Assembly (NCBI RefSeq): GCF_030813595.1
Contig: NZ_JAUSUH010000002.1
Span: 372,001-436,000 of the forward strand
Direction: 5' to 3'
Length of the DNA: 64,000 bases
Source of the DNA: Ancylobacter vacuolatus
GTDB taxonomy: Bacteria > Pseudomonadota > Alphaproteobacteria > Rhizobiales > Xanthobacteraceae
In this document: positions 8,679-18,378 of the stretch, one piece after another
Numbering within the stretch: the first letter of the stretch is position 1
Layout: every line of letters starts with the position of its first letter
Program-made: the position numbers and the translations under genes
The notes under the pieces: model-generated
Databases searched by the model: none
The model's input: the letters and a program-made list of their open reading frames with translations, nothing else
Told to the model about the DNA's origin: nothing

Positions 8679-9917
8679 TCATGCCGCCCACGGCGCGCGC
8701 TCGACATGCGCGCGAGTCAGCGCCTCAATGCGGGTGACGCCGAGAAGCGCCATGTCGCGCTCGATCTCCGCCAAAAGGAGCCGGATCGCATGCCGGACCC
8801 CGTCTTGCCCGCGCGCCGCGGCGGCGAACAGGAAGGGGCGGCCGACGAAGACGAAATGCGCGCCCAACGCGAGCGCCTTCAGCACGTCCGAGCCGCGCCG
8901 AATGCCGCCATCGACCATGACCCGCATGGGCCCGGCGACCTCGGCGATGGCCGGCAACGCCGCCAGGGCCGGCCGTGCACCATCGAGCTGGCGTCCGCCA
9001 TGATTGGAGACGATGACGCCATCGGCGCCGTGCTCGCGGGCCTGCACCGCGTCCTCGGCCGACAGCACACCTTTGAGGATCAGCCTGCCCGGCCAGCGCC
9101 GGCGGATGAGTTCAAGATGGCGCCAAGACAGCTGGTCGCGGGCCCCGATGGCGCGCACGACGTGGCGCGAAAGAATGGGCGGGCCCCGGAAGGCGTCCAT
9201 GTTCTCGAAATGCGGCACGCCATGGCGCAGAAAGGTGGCAAGCCAGGTGGCGCCGAGCCAGTGCGGCCGCGAAAGCCCATCCCACAGAAGCCGCAGCGAC
9301 GGCTGCAGGGGAATGCTGAAGCCGGTGCGGACATTGTTCTCGCGGTTGGCCGGAACCGGCACATCGGCCGTCAGCACGAAGGTATCGTAGCCGGCGGCCT
9401 CAACCCGGTCGACCATCGCCTCGATGCGCGCGTCCTCGCCGGGCAGATAAGCCTGAAACCAGCGTGCACCGCCCTGTGTCGCGACGCGCTCCAGCGGCAT
9501 CAGCGACGTCGCGCTGACGATGGCGGGGATGCCGGCCTGCGTCGCGGCGCGCGCCAGCACCAGTTCGCCCTCGAAGGTCGCAAGGCCCGACAGGCCCATC
9601 GGCGCAATGCCGAACGGCGCGTCATAGGTGGTGCCGAACAGGGTGGTGCGGGCCGAGCGGGCCGAGACGTCCGCCAGCACGCGCGGCACGAGCTCATAGC
9701 TGCGGAAGGAGGCGGCGTTGGCCTGAAACGACTGGCAGGTCTCGGCCGCGCCCGCGTAATAGCCATAGATCTGGCGCGGCAGCCGCCGACGGGCGGCCGC
9801 CTCGAAATCGGCAAGGCACAGGAACGGGGCCAGATGCCGGGGCGTCGCGTCCTCGACCCGTGGCGCCGTGACAGCCGGCGCACGCTCCTGAACCGCAGCT
9901 TCGCGCAGATGTGCCAT
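8679..9917 (-). CDS. FMN-dependent alpha-hydroxy acid dehydrogenase (copy 1)
   Basis: The 412-residue enzyme has the LldD/mandelate-dehydrogenase/glycolate-oxidase fold. The FMN-binding motif PFGIAPMGLSGL lies near residue 105, and the catalytic histidine signature VSNHGGRQLD with the downstream GGIRRGSDVLKALALGA completes the active site. These enzymes oxidise L-2-hydroxy acids to 2-oxo acids. An N-terminal extension of about 40 residues precedes the conserved domain. The gene begins one base after the stop of the D-2-hydroxyacid dehydrogenase. It is one of three paralogues in 21 kb, each near TPP decarboxylase or molybdenum hydroxylase genes, suggesting oxidation of an aromatic hydroxyacid side chain. 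Confidence 0.85.
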   Translation of the reverse strand: MAHLREAAVQERAPAVTAPRVEDATPRHLAPFLCLADFEAAARRRLPRQIYGYYAGAAETCQSFQANAASFRSYELVPRVLADVSARSARTTLFGTTYDAPFGIAPMGLSGLATFEGELVLARAATQAGIPAIVSATSLMPLERVATQGGARWFQAYLPGEDARIEAMVDRVEAAGYDTFVLTADVPVPANRENNVRTGFSIPLQPSLRLLWDGLSRPHWLGATWLATFLRHGVPHFENMDAFRGPPILSRHVVRAIGARDQLSWRHLELIRRRWPGRLILKGVLSAEDAVQAREHGADGVIVSNHGGRQLDGARPALAALPAIAEVAGPMRVMVDGGIRRGSDVLKALALGAHFVFVGRPFLFAAAARGQDGVRHAIRLLLAEIERDMALLGVTRIEALTRAHVERAPWAA

Positions 9918-9918
9918 T

Positions 9919-10935
9919 TCAGTCCCGCCCGTGCCGTCGTGCGGGCAGCACGACATTCTGCGGGCTTCCCTGAAGCGCGGCCACCATGGTTTCGGCCGCC
10001 TTGACGCGAATGTCCCGATTGGCCGGCGCAGAGTAATAGGCCACATGCGGCGTCACGATGAGCCGGCCGGTCAACCAATCCTCGCGCTCGCGATAGGCGC
10101 GCAGCAGGCCCGGCAGGGGTTCGACGGGCGGCTCGACGGGAATGACGTCGAGGCCGGCCCCGGCAACATGGCCGGCCCGCATCGCCGCCTCCAACGCTTC
10201 GATGTCCATCACCACGCCGCGCGCCGTGTTGACGATGACGGCGCCGCGCGGCAGCTGGGCCAGTTCCGCCGCGCCGATCATCCCGCGCGTCTCGTGGGAC
10301 AACAGGCAGTTCAGCGACAGCACATTGGCGACGCGCAGCAGATCGGGCAGCGCGCGGGCCCGCTCGATGCCAAGGGCGAGATCGACGCCGTTCGGCACAT
10401 AGGGATCGTAGAAGACGACGCGAAGCCCGAACGCCTTGGCGCGCATGGCGAGGGCCGTGCCGATGCGCCCGAGACCGATGATGCCGAGGGTCTGCACATT
10501 GAGGCGGTCGATCAGCGGCGTCTCGACCAGAAGCCAAGGGGCGGGGGACGCGCCGCGCTGGAGATCATGATGCAACAGCAGCCCGCGCCGCAGCGCGAGG
10601 ATCAGGCCCATGGCATGGTCGGCGATTTCGGTGGTGCCATAGTCCGGCACGTTGCACACGAGAATGCCCCGCTCGGCAGCGGTGGCCATGTCGATGCGGT
10701 CATAACCGACGCCGATCCGCACCAGAACCGACAGCTTCGGAAAACGGTCGAAGTCCGCCCGGGTCACATGATGCCGGAACACGAGGAGACCGTCGGCGTC
10801 GCGGCACAGTGCCGGGTCGAGATCGGCGATCAGCGGCACGTCGTTGAACGAGACCTGGGCGTGCGGGGTCAGTATGTCCGCTTCAAGGGCGGTGTCGGAG
10901 TCGAGAATCTCCGGGTAGACGACACGGGGCATCAT
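9919..10935 (-). CDS. D-2-hydroxyacid dehydrogenase, NAD-binding (CtBP/SerA-like)
   Basis: The 338-residue NAD-dependent dehydrogenase shows the Rossmann motif GLGRIGTALAMRAKAFG followed by an acidic residue in YDPYVPNG, indicating preference for NAD over NADP. Catalytic Arg, Glu and His are visible in NTARG, LDVIPVEPP and TPHVAYYS. The protein interconverts a 2-oxo acid and a D-2-hydroxy acid. Next to FMN enzymes that normally act on L-2-hydroxy acids, it could permit use of both enantiomers or stereo-inversion of a racemic intermediate, which is inference from context. Confidence 0.85.
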   Translation of the reverse strand: MMPRVVYPEILDSDTALEADILTPHAQVSFNDVPLIADLDPALCRDADGLLVFRHHVTRADFDRFPKLSVLVRIGVGYDRIDMATAAERGILVCNVPDYGTTEIADHAMGLILALRRGLLLHHDLQRGASPAPWLLVETPLIDRLNVQTLGIIGLGRIGTALAMRAKAFGLRVVFYDPYVPNGVDLALGIERARALPDLLRVANVLSLNCLLSHETRGMIGAAELAQLPRGAVIVNTARGVVMDIEALEAAMRAGHVAGAGLDVIPVEPPVEPLPGLLRAYREREDWLTGRLIVTPHVAYYSAPANRDIRVKAAETMVAALQGSPQNVVLPARRHGRD

Positions 10936-10968
10936 GGCTTTTTCCGGAGAACCGGCCTTCTCATCACG

Positions 10969-13338
10969 TCAGACCGGAACGACGGCGGAGGCATCTGCAC
11001 CCGCCGCCCGCCGTGCGTTGTCGATCACCTGCCACAGCTTGAAAGGGCTGGCGGGCATGTCGAGTTCCTCGATGCCGAGCGGCGCGAGCGCATCCATGAA
11101 GGCACTCATCACCGCCGGCAGGGCGCCAACCGTACCGGCCTCCCCGGCACCCTTGACGCCGAGCGGGTTGGTGGTGGTTGGCACGGGATGGCTCAGCACA
11201 TGGATGGGGGGAAGATCCGTGGCGCGCGGCATGCCGTAGTCCATGAACGAGCCCGTCAGCACCTGCCCCTGCCCGTCATAGACGATCAGCTCGTCGAGGA
11301 TCTGTCCGGCGCCCTGCGCCACGCCGCCATGAATCTGGCCCTTGAGCATCAGCGGATTGACCACCGTGCCCACATCGTCGACGACGTGATAGGCGACCAG
11401 GCCGCGCTCGCCGGTCTCCATGTCGATCTCGACCTCGCAGATGTGGCAGGCATTGGGAAATGTGGATTTCTCCAGCGCGACATTGGCCGCCGCCTGCAGG
11501 CCGATCTCCATGTCCGGCGGCATGAGGCGCGGCACGAAGGCGGCTTTGGCGACCTCGCGCAGCGACATGCCCCGGTTCGTCCCGCTCACGACGAAACTGC
11601 CGTCGATGAAGCCGATCGCCTCCTCCGGCGCGTCCATCAGATGCGCGGCGATGCGCCGTCCCTTGGCGATGATCTTCTCGCTGGCGCGCACGAAGGAGGT
11701 GCCGACCGCCATCATCGTGCGCGAGCCGAACGTGCCGCGCCCATGCGCGACCAGATCCGTATCGCCGAACACGACGGCCACCTCGTCGCCGGTCATCCCG
11801 AGAAGCTCCGCCGCCATCTGGTGATAGGCCGTGGCGTGGCCCTGTCCCTGCGAATGGCTGCCGGCGAGAATGGTCATCCCGCCCGAGGCATCGAAGCGGA
11901 TTTCCGCATATTCCTCGAAAGGCCGGTCGGGCGGACCGCCGGCGATCTCGATGACCGTGGCGATGCCAATGCCCCGCAGCCTGTTGCGGGCGGCCGCGTC
12001 GCGGCGGCGCGCCTCGAAGCCGGCCCAGTCCGCGGCACTGAGGCACTTGTCCATGACGGCCTCGAACTCACCGCTGTCATAGGTGAACACCAGCGGCGTC
12101 GCATAGGGCATGGCCGACGGCGCGATCATGTTGCGCCGCCTCAGCTCCGCGCTGTCGAGGCCGAGCACCCGCGCCGCCTTGTTGACGATCATCTCGATGC
12201 AATAGGACGCTTCCGGACGACCGGCGCCGCGAAACGGGCAGGTCGGCACGGTGTTGGTGAACACCCCCCGCACGCGCACGTCGAAGGCCTCTGTCGTGTA
12301 GACCCCCGCAAGGCCGCCAATATTGTTGGTCGGCGCGTGCAGTCCGTTCGACGCAACGAAGGCGCCGAGATTGGCGATGGTGTCGACGCGCAGGGCCAAG
12401 AATCGCCCCTCCGCATCAAGGGCGAGCGCGACATCGGAGACGTTGTCGCGCGCCTGATGGTCGGAGAGAAACCCCTCGGAGCGATCCGCCGTGTGCCGCA
12501 CCGCACGCCCGGTGAGCTTCGCCGCCCACAAGACGAGCACCAGTTCGGGATGAAGGCTTCCCTTCATGCCGAAGGCACCGCCGACATCGGGCGCGACCAC
12601 CCGCAGCTGATGTACCGGAATGCCGAGGATCGTGGCGAGTTCCTGGCGGATCATGTGTGGCGACTGCAGGCCCGCATAGAGCGTGTAGCGGCCGGTGCGC
12701 GGATCATAGGAACCAAGCGCCGCGCGGGGCTCCAGCGAATTGGTGCCGACGCGCGAGATGACGAAGCGCTGCGTCACCACATGCGCCGCACAGGCGAAGA
12801 GCGCCTCCGCGTGGGTCCGGTCTCCGGCCCTCAGCTCGAAGCAGACATTGTCGGGATGGTGCTCCCAGACCCGGGGCGCCTCCGGTTCCACCGCCCCGGC
12901 CATGTCGACGATGGCGTCGGTCGCGTCATACTCGATCTGGACCAGTTCGGCGGCGTCGCGCGCCTGATTCATCGTCTCGGCGATCACCGCGACGACGGCC
13001 TCGCCGACATGGCGAACCGCCCCAAGGGCGAGCGGGTAATAATCGGTCGCGAGGTTCGGCGTGCCGTCGGCGCGCACCCGCTTCACCCTCGTCGGGAAAG
13101 GCTGGAACGCCTCCTGCCGCAGATCGTCCGGGGTGAGGATGGCGATGACGCCGTCGGCCTGGCGCGCCTCGGTCACGTCGATCGACACGATCCGCGCCGC
13201 CGCATGCGGCGAACGCACCACGCACAGATAGGCCGCGCCCTCCAGCGTCGCGATATCGTCGGTGTAGCGGCCATGACCGCGGATGAGGCGGAGATCCTCG
13301 ACCCGGCGGACCGGCTGTCCCAATCCCGCAGCATTCAT
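10969..13338 (-). CDS. molybdenum hydroxylase, molybdopterin-binding large subunit (xanthine dehydrogenase family)
   Basis: The 789-residue protein begins GLGQPVRRVEDLRLIRGHGRYTDDI, the standard start of CoxL-like large subunits. It contains VAPDVGGAFGMKG, the PFRGAGRPEA motif near the molybdenum site, a QGQGHATA-like segment (SQGQGHATAYHQMAAELL), and the catalytic glutamate in KGAGEAGTVGALPA. The VAYRCSFR loop of true CO dehydrogenase is missing, so it belongs to the general aromatic/heterocycle hydroxylases that add oxygen from water beside a ring nitrogen. Its FAD and iron-sulfur partners are not adjacent but lie 17-18 kb away on the same strand. Confidence 0.88.
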   Translation of the reverse strand: MNAAGLGQPVRRVEDLRLIRGHGRYTDDIATLEGAAYLCVVRSPHAAARIVSIDVTEARQADGVIAILTPDDLRQEAFQPFPTRVKRVRADGTPNLATDYYPLALGAVRHVGEAVVAVIAETMNQARDAAELVQIEYDATDAIVDMAGAVEPEAPRVWEHHPDNVCFELRAGDRTHAEALFACAAHVVTQRFVISRVGTNSLEPRAALGSYDPRTGRYTLYAGLQSPHMIRQELATILGIPVHQLRVVAPDVGGAFGMKGSLHPELVLVLWAAKLTGRAVRHTADRSEGFLSDHQARDNVSDVALALDAEGRFLALRVDTIANLGAFVASNGLHAPTNNIGGLAGVYTTEAFDVRVRGVFTNTVPTCPFRGAGRPEASYCIEMIVNKAARVLGLDSAELRRRNMIAPSAMPYATPLVFTYDSGEFEAVMDKCLSAADWAGFEARRRDAAARNRLRGIGIATVIEIAGGPPDRPFEEYAEIRFDASGGMTILAGSHSQGQGHATAYHQMAAELLGMTGDEVAVVFGDTDLVAHGRGTFGSRTMMAVGTSFVRASEKIIAKGRRIAAHLMDAPEEAIGFIDGSFVVSGTNRGMSLREVAKAAFVPRLMPPDMEIGLQAAANVALEKSTFPNACHICEVEIDMETGERGLVAYHVVDDVGTVVNPLMLKGQIHGGVAQGAGQILDELIVYDGQGQVLTGSFMDYGMPRATDLPPIHVLSHPVPTTTNPLGVKGAGEAGTVGALPAVMSAFMDALAPLGIEELDMPASPFKLWQVIDNARRAAGADASAVVPV

Positions 13339-13441
13339 GTCCGCGCGCTCCCCTGCATGGATCCGTTGTTCCCGCACATCCACCGCGCCGGCGCCTTGGC
13401 GCCGTTCTGTGCCGGTGTTCCGAACATCGCTCCCACGCCGT

Positions 13442-14239
13442 TCAATCTCCCGCTGCCTCGAGATAGCGGAGCTTGTGGCTCTGGATCCGGCCGAAGATCG
13501 CGTTGATGACCGAGGCAAGCGCAAAGATGATGATGATCGTCGCGTACATGGCGCTGATCTGGAACTGATCGGAGAACTGCATGAGCCGGTAGCCGAGGCC
13601 GGCATCCGAATAGGCGACCTCGGCGGCGAGCACGCCGATGATCGCCATCGCCATGCCGAGCCGGCCGCCGACCAGCAGCGCCGGCAGCATCGCCGGCACG
13701 TAAATCATGCGCACCTTCTGCGGCACTGAGAGGTGGAAGCTCTCGCCCACCTTCAGCAGGATCAGCCGAATCTGCAGATAGCCGCTGATCGTGCCAAAGA
13801 TCACCGGAAAGAACGCCGACATCGCCGACTTCACGATCTTCGATTCCACGCCCAGCCCGAACACGAGGAAGATGATCGGCAGGAAGATGATCTTCGGCGT
13901 GCCCGCGAGGGCGACGATGTAGGGCTCGAAGGCGCGCCGCATGAATTCGTTCGAGCCGAGCCACAGTCCCATGACAATCGCCAGCACCGAGCCGAGCACG
14001 AAGCCGCCGACGGAGGTGTAGACCGTCGTCCAGAGGTCCCGATACATGGAGAGATCGCCGAGCTGGCCGATGAGCGCCACGAAGACGCTGGCCGGCTGCG
14101 GCACGAGCCCGTCATAGAGAAGGCCCGAAACCGCGACGAGCTGCCAGACGCTCAGGAGAAGCACGACCGTCCCGACCCTGATCCAGAGGACGGGATCGCG
14201 CAGCGACAGCCGAAGGTGTGCGTGAGTGGCGGCGACCAT
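13442..14239 (-). CDS. ABC transporter permease, SsuC/TauC-like (first of two)
   Basis: This 265-residue protein has about six membrane segments and the binding-protein-dependent permease signature in the loop SFHLSVPQKVRMIYVPAMLPALLVG. It belongs to the family that imports taurine, sulfonates, nitrate or aromatic compounds. It is encoded four bases after the second permease, so the two probably form a heterodimeric pore. Neither the ATPase nor the binding protein is adjacent: an NMT1-like binding protein lies at 31.5 kb and an SsuB-like ATPase at 38.8 kb. Confidence 0.85.
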   Translation of the reverse strand: MVAATHAHLRLSLRDPVLWIRVGTVVLLLSVWQLVAVSGLLYDGLVPQPASVFVALIGQLGDLSMYRDLWTTVYTSVGGFVLGSVLAIVMGLWLGSNEFMRRAFEPYIVALAGTPKIIFLPIIFLVFGLGVESKIVKSAMSAFFPVIFGTISGYLQIRLILLKVGESFHLSVPQKVRMIYVPAMLPALLVGGRLGMAMAIIGVLAAEVAYSDAGLGYRLMQFSDQFQISAMYATIIIIFALASVINAIFGRIQSHKLRYLEAAGD

Positions 14240-14243
14240 GGGG

Positions 14244-15107
14244 CTACCTCAACATCTTTTCGATTCTGTCGATGATGGCGTTGCAGGTGATGCTGATCGC
14301 AGCGATGGCGATGATCGCCGTATAGGTGCCGGTGATGTCGAAGCGGAAATAGCTGTCCGACACCAGCCGCCCCAACCCGCCCGCATCGACGAGATATTCA
14401 ATCGCGATGATGTTGATGAGGGCATAGATCAGCCCGAGCCGGATGCCGGTGAAGATCGTCTTCGCACCGCTCGGCACCATGATCTTCCAGAAGATCTGCG
14501 ATTCCGTTAGATTGAAACTCTTGCCAACCTTGATCAGGGTTTTCGGCACCGAGAGAAAGGCCAGCCGGACATAGACGATCACGGGAATGACGCCGGCGGC
14601 CGAGCCCATGACGATCAGCGTGACGTTGTTGCGGCCAAGGATCACCATGAACAAGGGGTAGAGCAGGAAGATGGGCGCGGCGAAGAGCGACGCCAGCCAG
14701 CCCTCATAGGCCTTGCCGAAGTGCTTGTAGCGAAAGAGCGCGTAGCCGATGGGCACGGCGGCGATGATTTCGATCAGCACGGTGACGAAGACCATGCCGA
14801 AGGTCAGCTTGGTCGCGACCAGCAGCTGGAACGCCTTCTCCCCATGGAAGAGACCGCCAATGGCGGCGCTCGGCGGCGCAATGATGAGGCTCGAAATGAC
14901 GCCCAGCCGGACCAGCGCCTCGACGATCACCAGGCCGATGATTACCGTTCCCGCGCCGAAGAGCACCGGCGGATCGATCCAGCTGGTGAAAGGCCGCGCC
15001 GAGGGGGGCCGAAGCCGCCCTCCGGTCCGGTCGATGGCCGGCTCCACCACGGGGCGGGCGGAAACTGCTTCGTTGGCCGGCACCGAGGTCATGTCGCGCG
15101 CATCCAT
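14244..15107 (-). CDS. ABC transporter permease, SsuC/TauC-like (second of two)
   Basis: This 287-residue permease has an approximately 40-residue hydrophilic N-terminus before the first membrane helix. The cytoplasmic coupling loop reads SFNLTESQIFWKIMVPSGAKTI. The sequence is clearly related to but distinct from the neighbouring permease, which suggests an asymmetric pore. Position in the operon, between the TPP decarboxylase and the molybdenum hydroxylase subunit, points to import of the pathway substrate. No other transporter component is encoded within this operon. Confidence 0.84.
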   Translation of the reverse strand: MDARDMTSVPANEAVSARPVVEPAIDRTGGRLRPPSARPFTSWIDPPVLFGAGTVIIGLVIVEALVRLGVISSLIIAPPSAAIGGLFHGEKAFQLLVATKLTFGMVFVTVLIEIIAAVPIGYALFRYKHFGKAYEGWLASLFAAPIFLLYPLFMVILGRNNVTLIVMGSAAGVIPVIVYVRLAFLSVPKTLIKVGKSFNLTESQIFWKIMVPSGAKTIFTGIRLGLIYALINIIAIEYLVDAGGLGRLVSDSYFRFDITGTYTAIIAIAAISITCNAIIDRIEKMLR

Positions 15108-15137
15108 GAGACCGCCATTCTCGCGTGAGCTCGAAGA

Positions 15138-16913
15138 TCAATGGTGATTCAGCCAGTCCAGGCTGGATCCCCGCGTTGAATCGATACGGATGTCGAGCAG
15201 GTAGCTCTCGCCCGCTTCGACCGCACGCAAGCCGCGTTCCAACGCTGCGGCGATCTGGGCCGGATCGGTGATCTGCGGCTCGCTGGCGATGCCGAAATCG
15301 GCGGCCAGACCGGGAATGTCGATTGCCGGCTCGTCGATACGCTGGCCGATCCACTTATTCTCAGCCGGCCGGTCGCGATGATGCGCCACCGCCTCCTGCT
15401 GCACCTCGTCGGTGTAGTAGCTGCGGTTGTTGGCGATGACGAAGAGCACGGGAATCTTGTAATGGGCGGCGGACCAGAGTGCCGAGGGCGCGCCCAGAAA
15501 CTCGCCGTCGCCCATGAGACCGATGGTCAGGCGGCCGCTGTTGCGCAGCGCAAGGGCGGCGCCGATGGTCATGCCGGGCCCGGAACCCACGCCGCCGCCG
15601 CCATCATAGCCGAGATAGTCAAGTGGGTCGCGAAAGGGATAGGCGCCTGCCGGCCAGTTCAGCGGCACGCGGGCCAGGCACAAAGCGCGCTTGCCCTTCA
15701 CCTCGCACAGCGCCTCGCCGATATCGGCCAGCGTCGGCAGCCCCTCGGGCACGCGGGGCGGACGGGAGGCGGCAGCGAGCGCCGGGGTGGGCGCCGGGGT
15801 GGGCGCCACGAGAGCCCCCCCACGCGCCTCAAGGGCAGCGATGAGCGGCGCCAGAACCGCATCCGGTTCCACCGCGAGCTGGATGTCGGCACCGCTGAAG
15901 CGCTGGTGATCGCCGCTCCATCCATTATGCACATGGTGGTCGACCGACACATGGATAAGCGTGCGTGGCGCCGCCGCCTCGCCGGCCCCGGCGCGCATGA
16001 CATCGGCGATGTCGGTCCAGTCGAGGCTGAGCACGACGTCGGCCTCCGCGAGAATCTTGCGGTTCGGCCCAGTCAGGAACAGGTCCGGCGGGGCGCCATG
16101 GAGGGGATGCTCGGTCGGGAAGGAGGCGCCGGTCCTCAGATCGGTGATGACGCGAGCGCCCAGCAGCTCCGCCAGGCGGACGCGCAGCGCCCAGTCGGCG
16201 GAACTGCGGGAGACGCGGCCAATGAGGATCACCGGCCGCTGCGCTTTGGCGAGCCGTTCGGCCGCCGGCGCGACGGTTTCGGCCGCCGGAACGAGGCGCG
16301 GGGCCGGGACGAAGCGCGCGGCGGGCGGCAGCGTCAGCGGCGCCGGCAGGGCGTCTTCCTGCAGACGCCGGTCGAGGATGACATAGGAGGGGCCACAGGG
16401 GGCGGTGCAGGCCCTGTTATAGGCTCGCCCCATCGCCTCGATCGTCGCCTCGGGCGAATGGGGCTGGTCGTCCCATTTGACGAAATGCCGGACCATGGCG
16501 CCCTGGTCGCGCGCCGTGTGCATCCAGTCGATCCAGTTGCGCCGCACCGCCGTGTCGACGGCGCCCGTCGCGCCCAGCATCAGGATCGGCACCCGGTCGC
16601 ACCAGGCGTTGAATACGGCCATCATGCCATGCATCAGCCCGACATTGCTGTGCAGCACCACGGCCATGGGCTTGCCCGAGGCCTTGGCATAGCCATGGGC
16701 GATGGCGACCACGCTTTCCTCATGCAGCGCCAGCAGCATGTGCGGGCGCTCATTGCCGAGATAGTTCACCAGGCTGTCGTGCAGGCCGCGAAAACTCGAT
16801 CCCGGATTGACGCACACATAATCGATGCCGAGATGGCGCAGCATTTCGGCGGCAGCGTCGCTGCCCCACGCCATGCTTGTATTCTGGCTCTTGGCAGGCA
16901 CATCGGGCTTCAT
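15138..16913 (-). CDS. TPP-dependent decarboxylase/lyase-like enzyme (copy 1)
   Basis: This 591-residue thiamine-diphosphate enzyme belongs to the acetolactate synthase / benzoylformate decarboxylase superfamily. The N-terminal Pyr domain has VNPGSSFRGLHDSL and the catalytic glutamate in LALHEESVVAIAHGYA. The C-terminal PP domain has the GDG...NN cofactor motif (GLMGDGEF ... VIANNRSYY). The centre is proline- and alanine-rich (APTPAPTPALAAA). It lies between an aldehyde dehydrogenase and the permeases. A 2-oxo acid decarboxylase producing an aldehyde for that dehydrogenase is the likeliest role. A close paralogue lies at 32.8 kb. Confidence 0.8.
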   Translation of the reverse strand: MKPDVPAKSQNTSMAWGSDAAAEMLRHLGIDYVCVNPGSSFRGLHDSLVNYLGNERPHMLLALHEESVVAIAHGYAKASGKPMAVVLHSNVGLMHGMMAVFNAWCDRVPILMLGATGAVDTAVRRNWIDWMHTARDQGAMVRHFVKWDDQPHSPEATIEAMGRAYNRACTAPCGPSYVILDRRLQEDALPAPLTLPPAARFVPAPRLVPAAETVAPAAERLAKAQRPVILIGRVSRSSADWALRVRLAELLGARVITDLRTGASFPTEHPLHGAPPDLFLTGPNRKILAEADVVLSLDWTDIADVMRAGAGEAAAPRTLIHVSVDHHVHNGWSGDHQRFSGADIQLAVEPDAVLAPLIAALEARGGALVAPTPAPTPALAAASRPPRVPEGLPTLADIGEALCEVKGKRALCLARVPLNWPAGAYPFRDPLDYLGYDGGGGVGSGPGMTIGAALALRNSGRLTIGLMGDGEFLGAPSALWSAAHYKIPVLFVIANNRSYYTDEVQQEAVAHHRDRPAENKWIGQRIDEPAIDIPGLAADFGIASEPQITDPAQIAAALERGLRAVEAGESYLLDIRIDSTRGSSLDWLNHH

Positions 16914-16933
16914 AGCAGGTCCTGACCACGCGT

Positions 16934-18367
16934 TCAGTTGAACGTCTCGGTGACGGTCTTCACATGGGTGTATTCGAGCAGCCCCTCGCTGCCGGACTCG
17001 CGCCCGACGCCGCTGTCGCCGACACCGCCAAATGGCGCCTCGGGCGCCGTGACGGTGACGCCGTTAATGGCGACGACGCCGGCACGCAGGCCTGAGGACA
17101 GCCGCTCGGCCGTCCGGTGCGAGCGCGTGAACCCATAGGCGGCAAGGCCGAAGGGCAGGCTGTTGGCGGATGCGATCACCTCGTCCAGCGTGTCGAAGCT
17201 GCGGATCGGCGCCATCGGCCCGAAGGGCTCCTGCGTCATCACCTCGGCATCGGCGGGAATGTCGGTGAACACGGTGGGGGCGAAGAAATAGCCGCGATTG
17301 CCGATCCGCTGGCCGCCGGCGACGAGCCGCGCCCCGCGCGCCTCGGCATCGGCGACGAAACGATCCATCGCGTCGAGCCGGCGCTGGTTCGACAGCGGGC
17401 CCATCTGCACGCCGGGCGCCGTGCCGTCGCCTACCTTGATCGCCGCGACATGCTGGACGAACTGCCGGGTAAAGCTCTCGGCCACGCTGGCATGGACGTA
17501 GAACCGCGTCGCCGCCGTGCAGACCTGACCCGCATTGCGGAACCGCGACTGCACGCACATCTGCGCCGCCGCGGCAATGTCGGCATCCTCGCAGATGACG
17601 GCCGGCGAATGGCCGCCCAGTTCGAGCGTGACCTTCTTCAGCTCGCGCGCCGCCAGCATGGCGATGTGCTTGCCGACGCCGACCGAGCCGGTCAGCGAGA
17701 TCTTCTGAATGATGGGGCTGGCGATCAGGTGCTCGGAAACCTGCGCCGGCGCGCCGAACACGATGTTCACCACCCCCGGCGGCACCCCGGCCTTGAGGCA
17801 GAGATGGCCGAGAATGATCGCCGCGCCGGGGGTTTCCTCGGCCGGCTTGATGACGATGGAGCAGCCCGCTGCGAGAGCATGGGCGATCTTGCGCGCCACC
17901 ATGCTGCAGGGAAAGTTCCAGGGCGAGAACGCCGCCACCGGGCCGACGGGCTCATGCTCCACCCGGATCCGGCTGTTCGGAAAGCGGGACGGCACGATCC
18001 GGCCGTAGATCCGTCGCCCTTCCTCGGCGAGCCATTCGGCGAGCTCGGCCGCCCCCTGCACTTCCCCCCTCGCCTCGGCAAGGGTCTTGCCCTGTTCGGC
18101 GGTGATCGCCGCCGCCAGCAGGTCCACATGCTCGCGCATCAGGTCGGCGAAACGGCGCACCACCTTGGCGCGCTCCTGCGGCAGCACCTGGCGCCAGAGC
18201 TTGAAGCCGGCCGCCGCCGCCTCCAGGGCGCGGTCAAGATCGTCCACGCCGGCATGGGGAAGGCGGCCGATCTCGGCCTCCGTGGCCGGATTGATCACCG
18301 GCGAGCTTCGCCCCGACGACGGGACGATCCAGCTGCCATTGATGAGAAGCGCGAGGTCGTGCTGCAT
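16934..18367 (-). CDS. NAD(P)-dependent aldehyde dehydrogenase (succinate-semialdehyde type, copy 1)
   Basis: The 477-residue enzyme has the aldehyde dehydrogenase hallmarks: FSPWNFPCSMVARKIA in the cofactor domain, LTGSVGVGK, the general-base glutamate in LELGGHSPAV and the catalytic cysteine in RNAGQVCTAATRFY. The ATG gives the usual family length; the frame continues far upstream but only into antisense of the adjacent gene. It would oxidise the aldehyde released by the TPP enzyme encoded 20 bp downstream. It belongs to the GabD-like branch and so could alternatively handle a dicarboxylic semialdehyde. Confidence 0.88.
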   Translation of the reverse strand: MQHDLALLINGSWIVPSSGRSSPVINPATEAEIGRLPHAGVDDLDRALEAAAAGFKLWRQVLPQERAKVVRRFADLMREHVDLLAAAITAEQGKTLAEARGEVQGAAELAEWLAEEGRRIYGRIVPSRFPNSRIRVEHEPVGPVAAFSPWNFPCSMVARKIAHALAAGCSIVIKPAEETPGAAIILGHLCLKAGVPPGVVNIVFGAPAQVSEHLIASPIIQKISLTGSVGVGKHIAMLAARELKKVTLELGGHSPAVICEDADIAAAAQMCVQSRFRNAGQVCTAATRFYVHASVAESFTRQFVQHVAAIKVGDGTAPGVQMGPLSNQRRLDAMDRFVADAEARGARLVAGGQRIGNRGYFFAPTVFTDIPADAEVMTQEPFGPMAPIRSFDTLDEVIASANSLPFGLAAYGFTRSHRTAERLSSGLRAGVVAINGVTVTAPEAPFGGVGDSGVGRESGSEGLLEYTHVKTVTETFN

Positions 18368-18378
18368 GCGACGCGCCT

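Noticed and set aside
10969-13338. Identification as aerobic CO dehydrogenase (CoxL)
   Set aside because: The VAYRCSFR active-site loop of form I CoxL is absent; PFRGAGRPEA points to general molybdenum hydroxylases.
9931-13506. A 1191-codon open frame on the plus strand opposite the D-hydroxyacid dehydrogenase and molybdopterin subunit genes
   Set aside because: It is antisense to strongly recognised genes; its translation is rich in H, R, G and D with no recognised domain, as expected for a GC-rich shadow frame.
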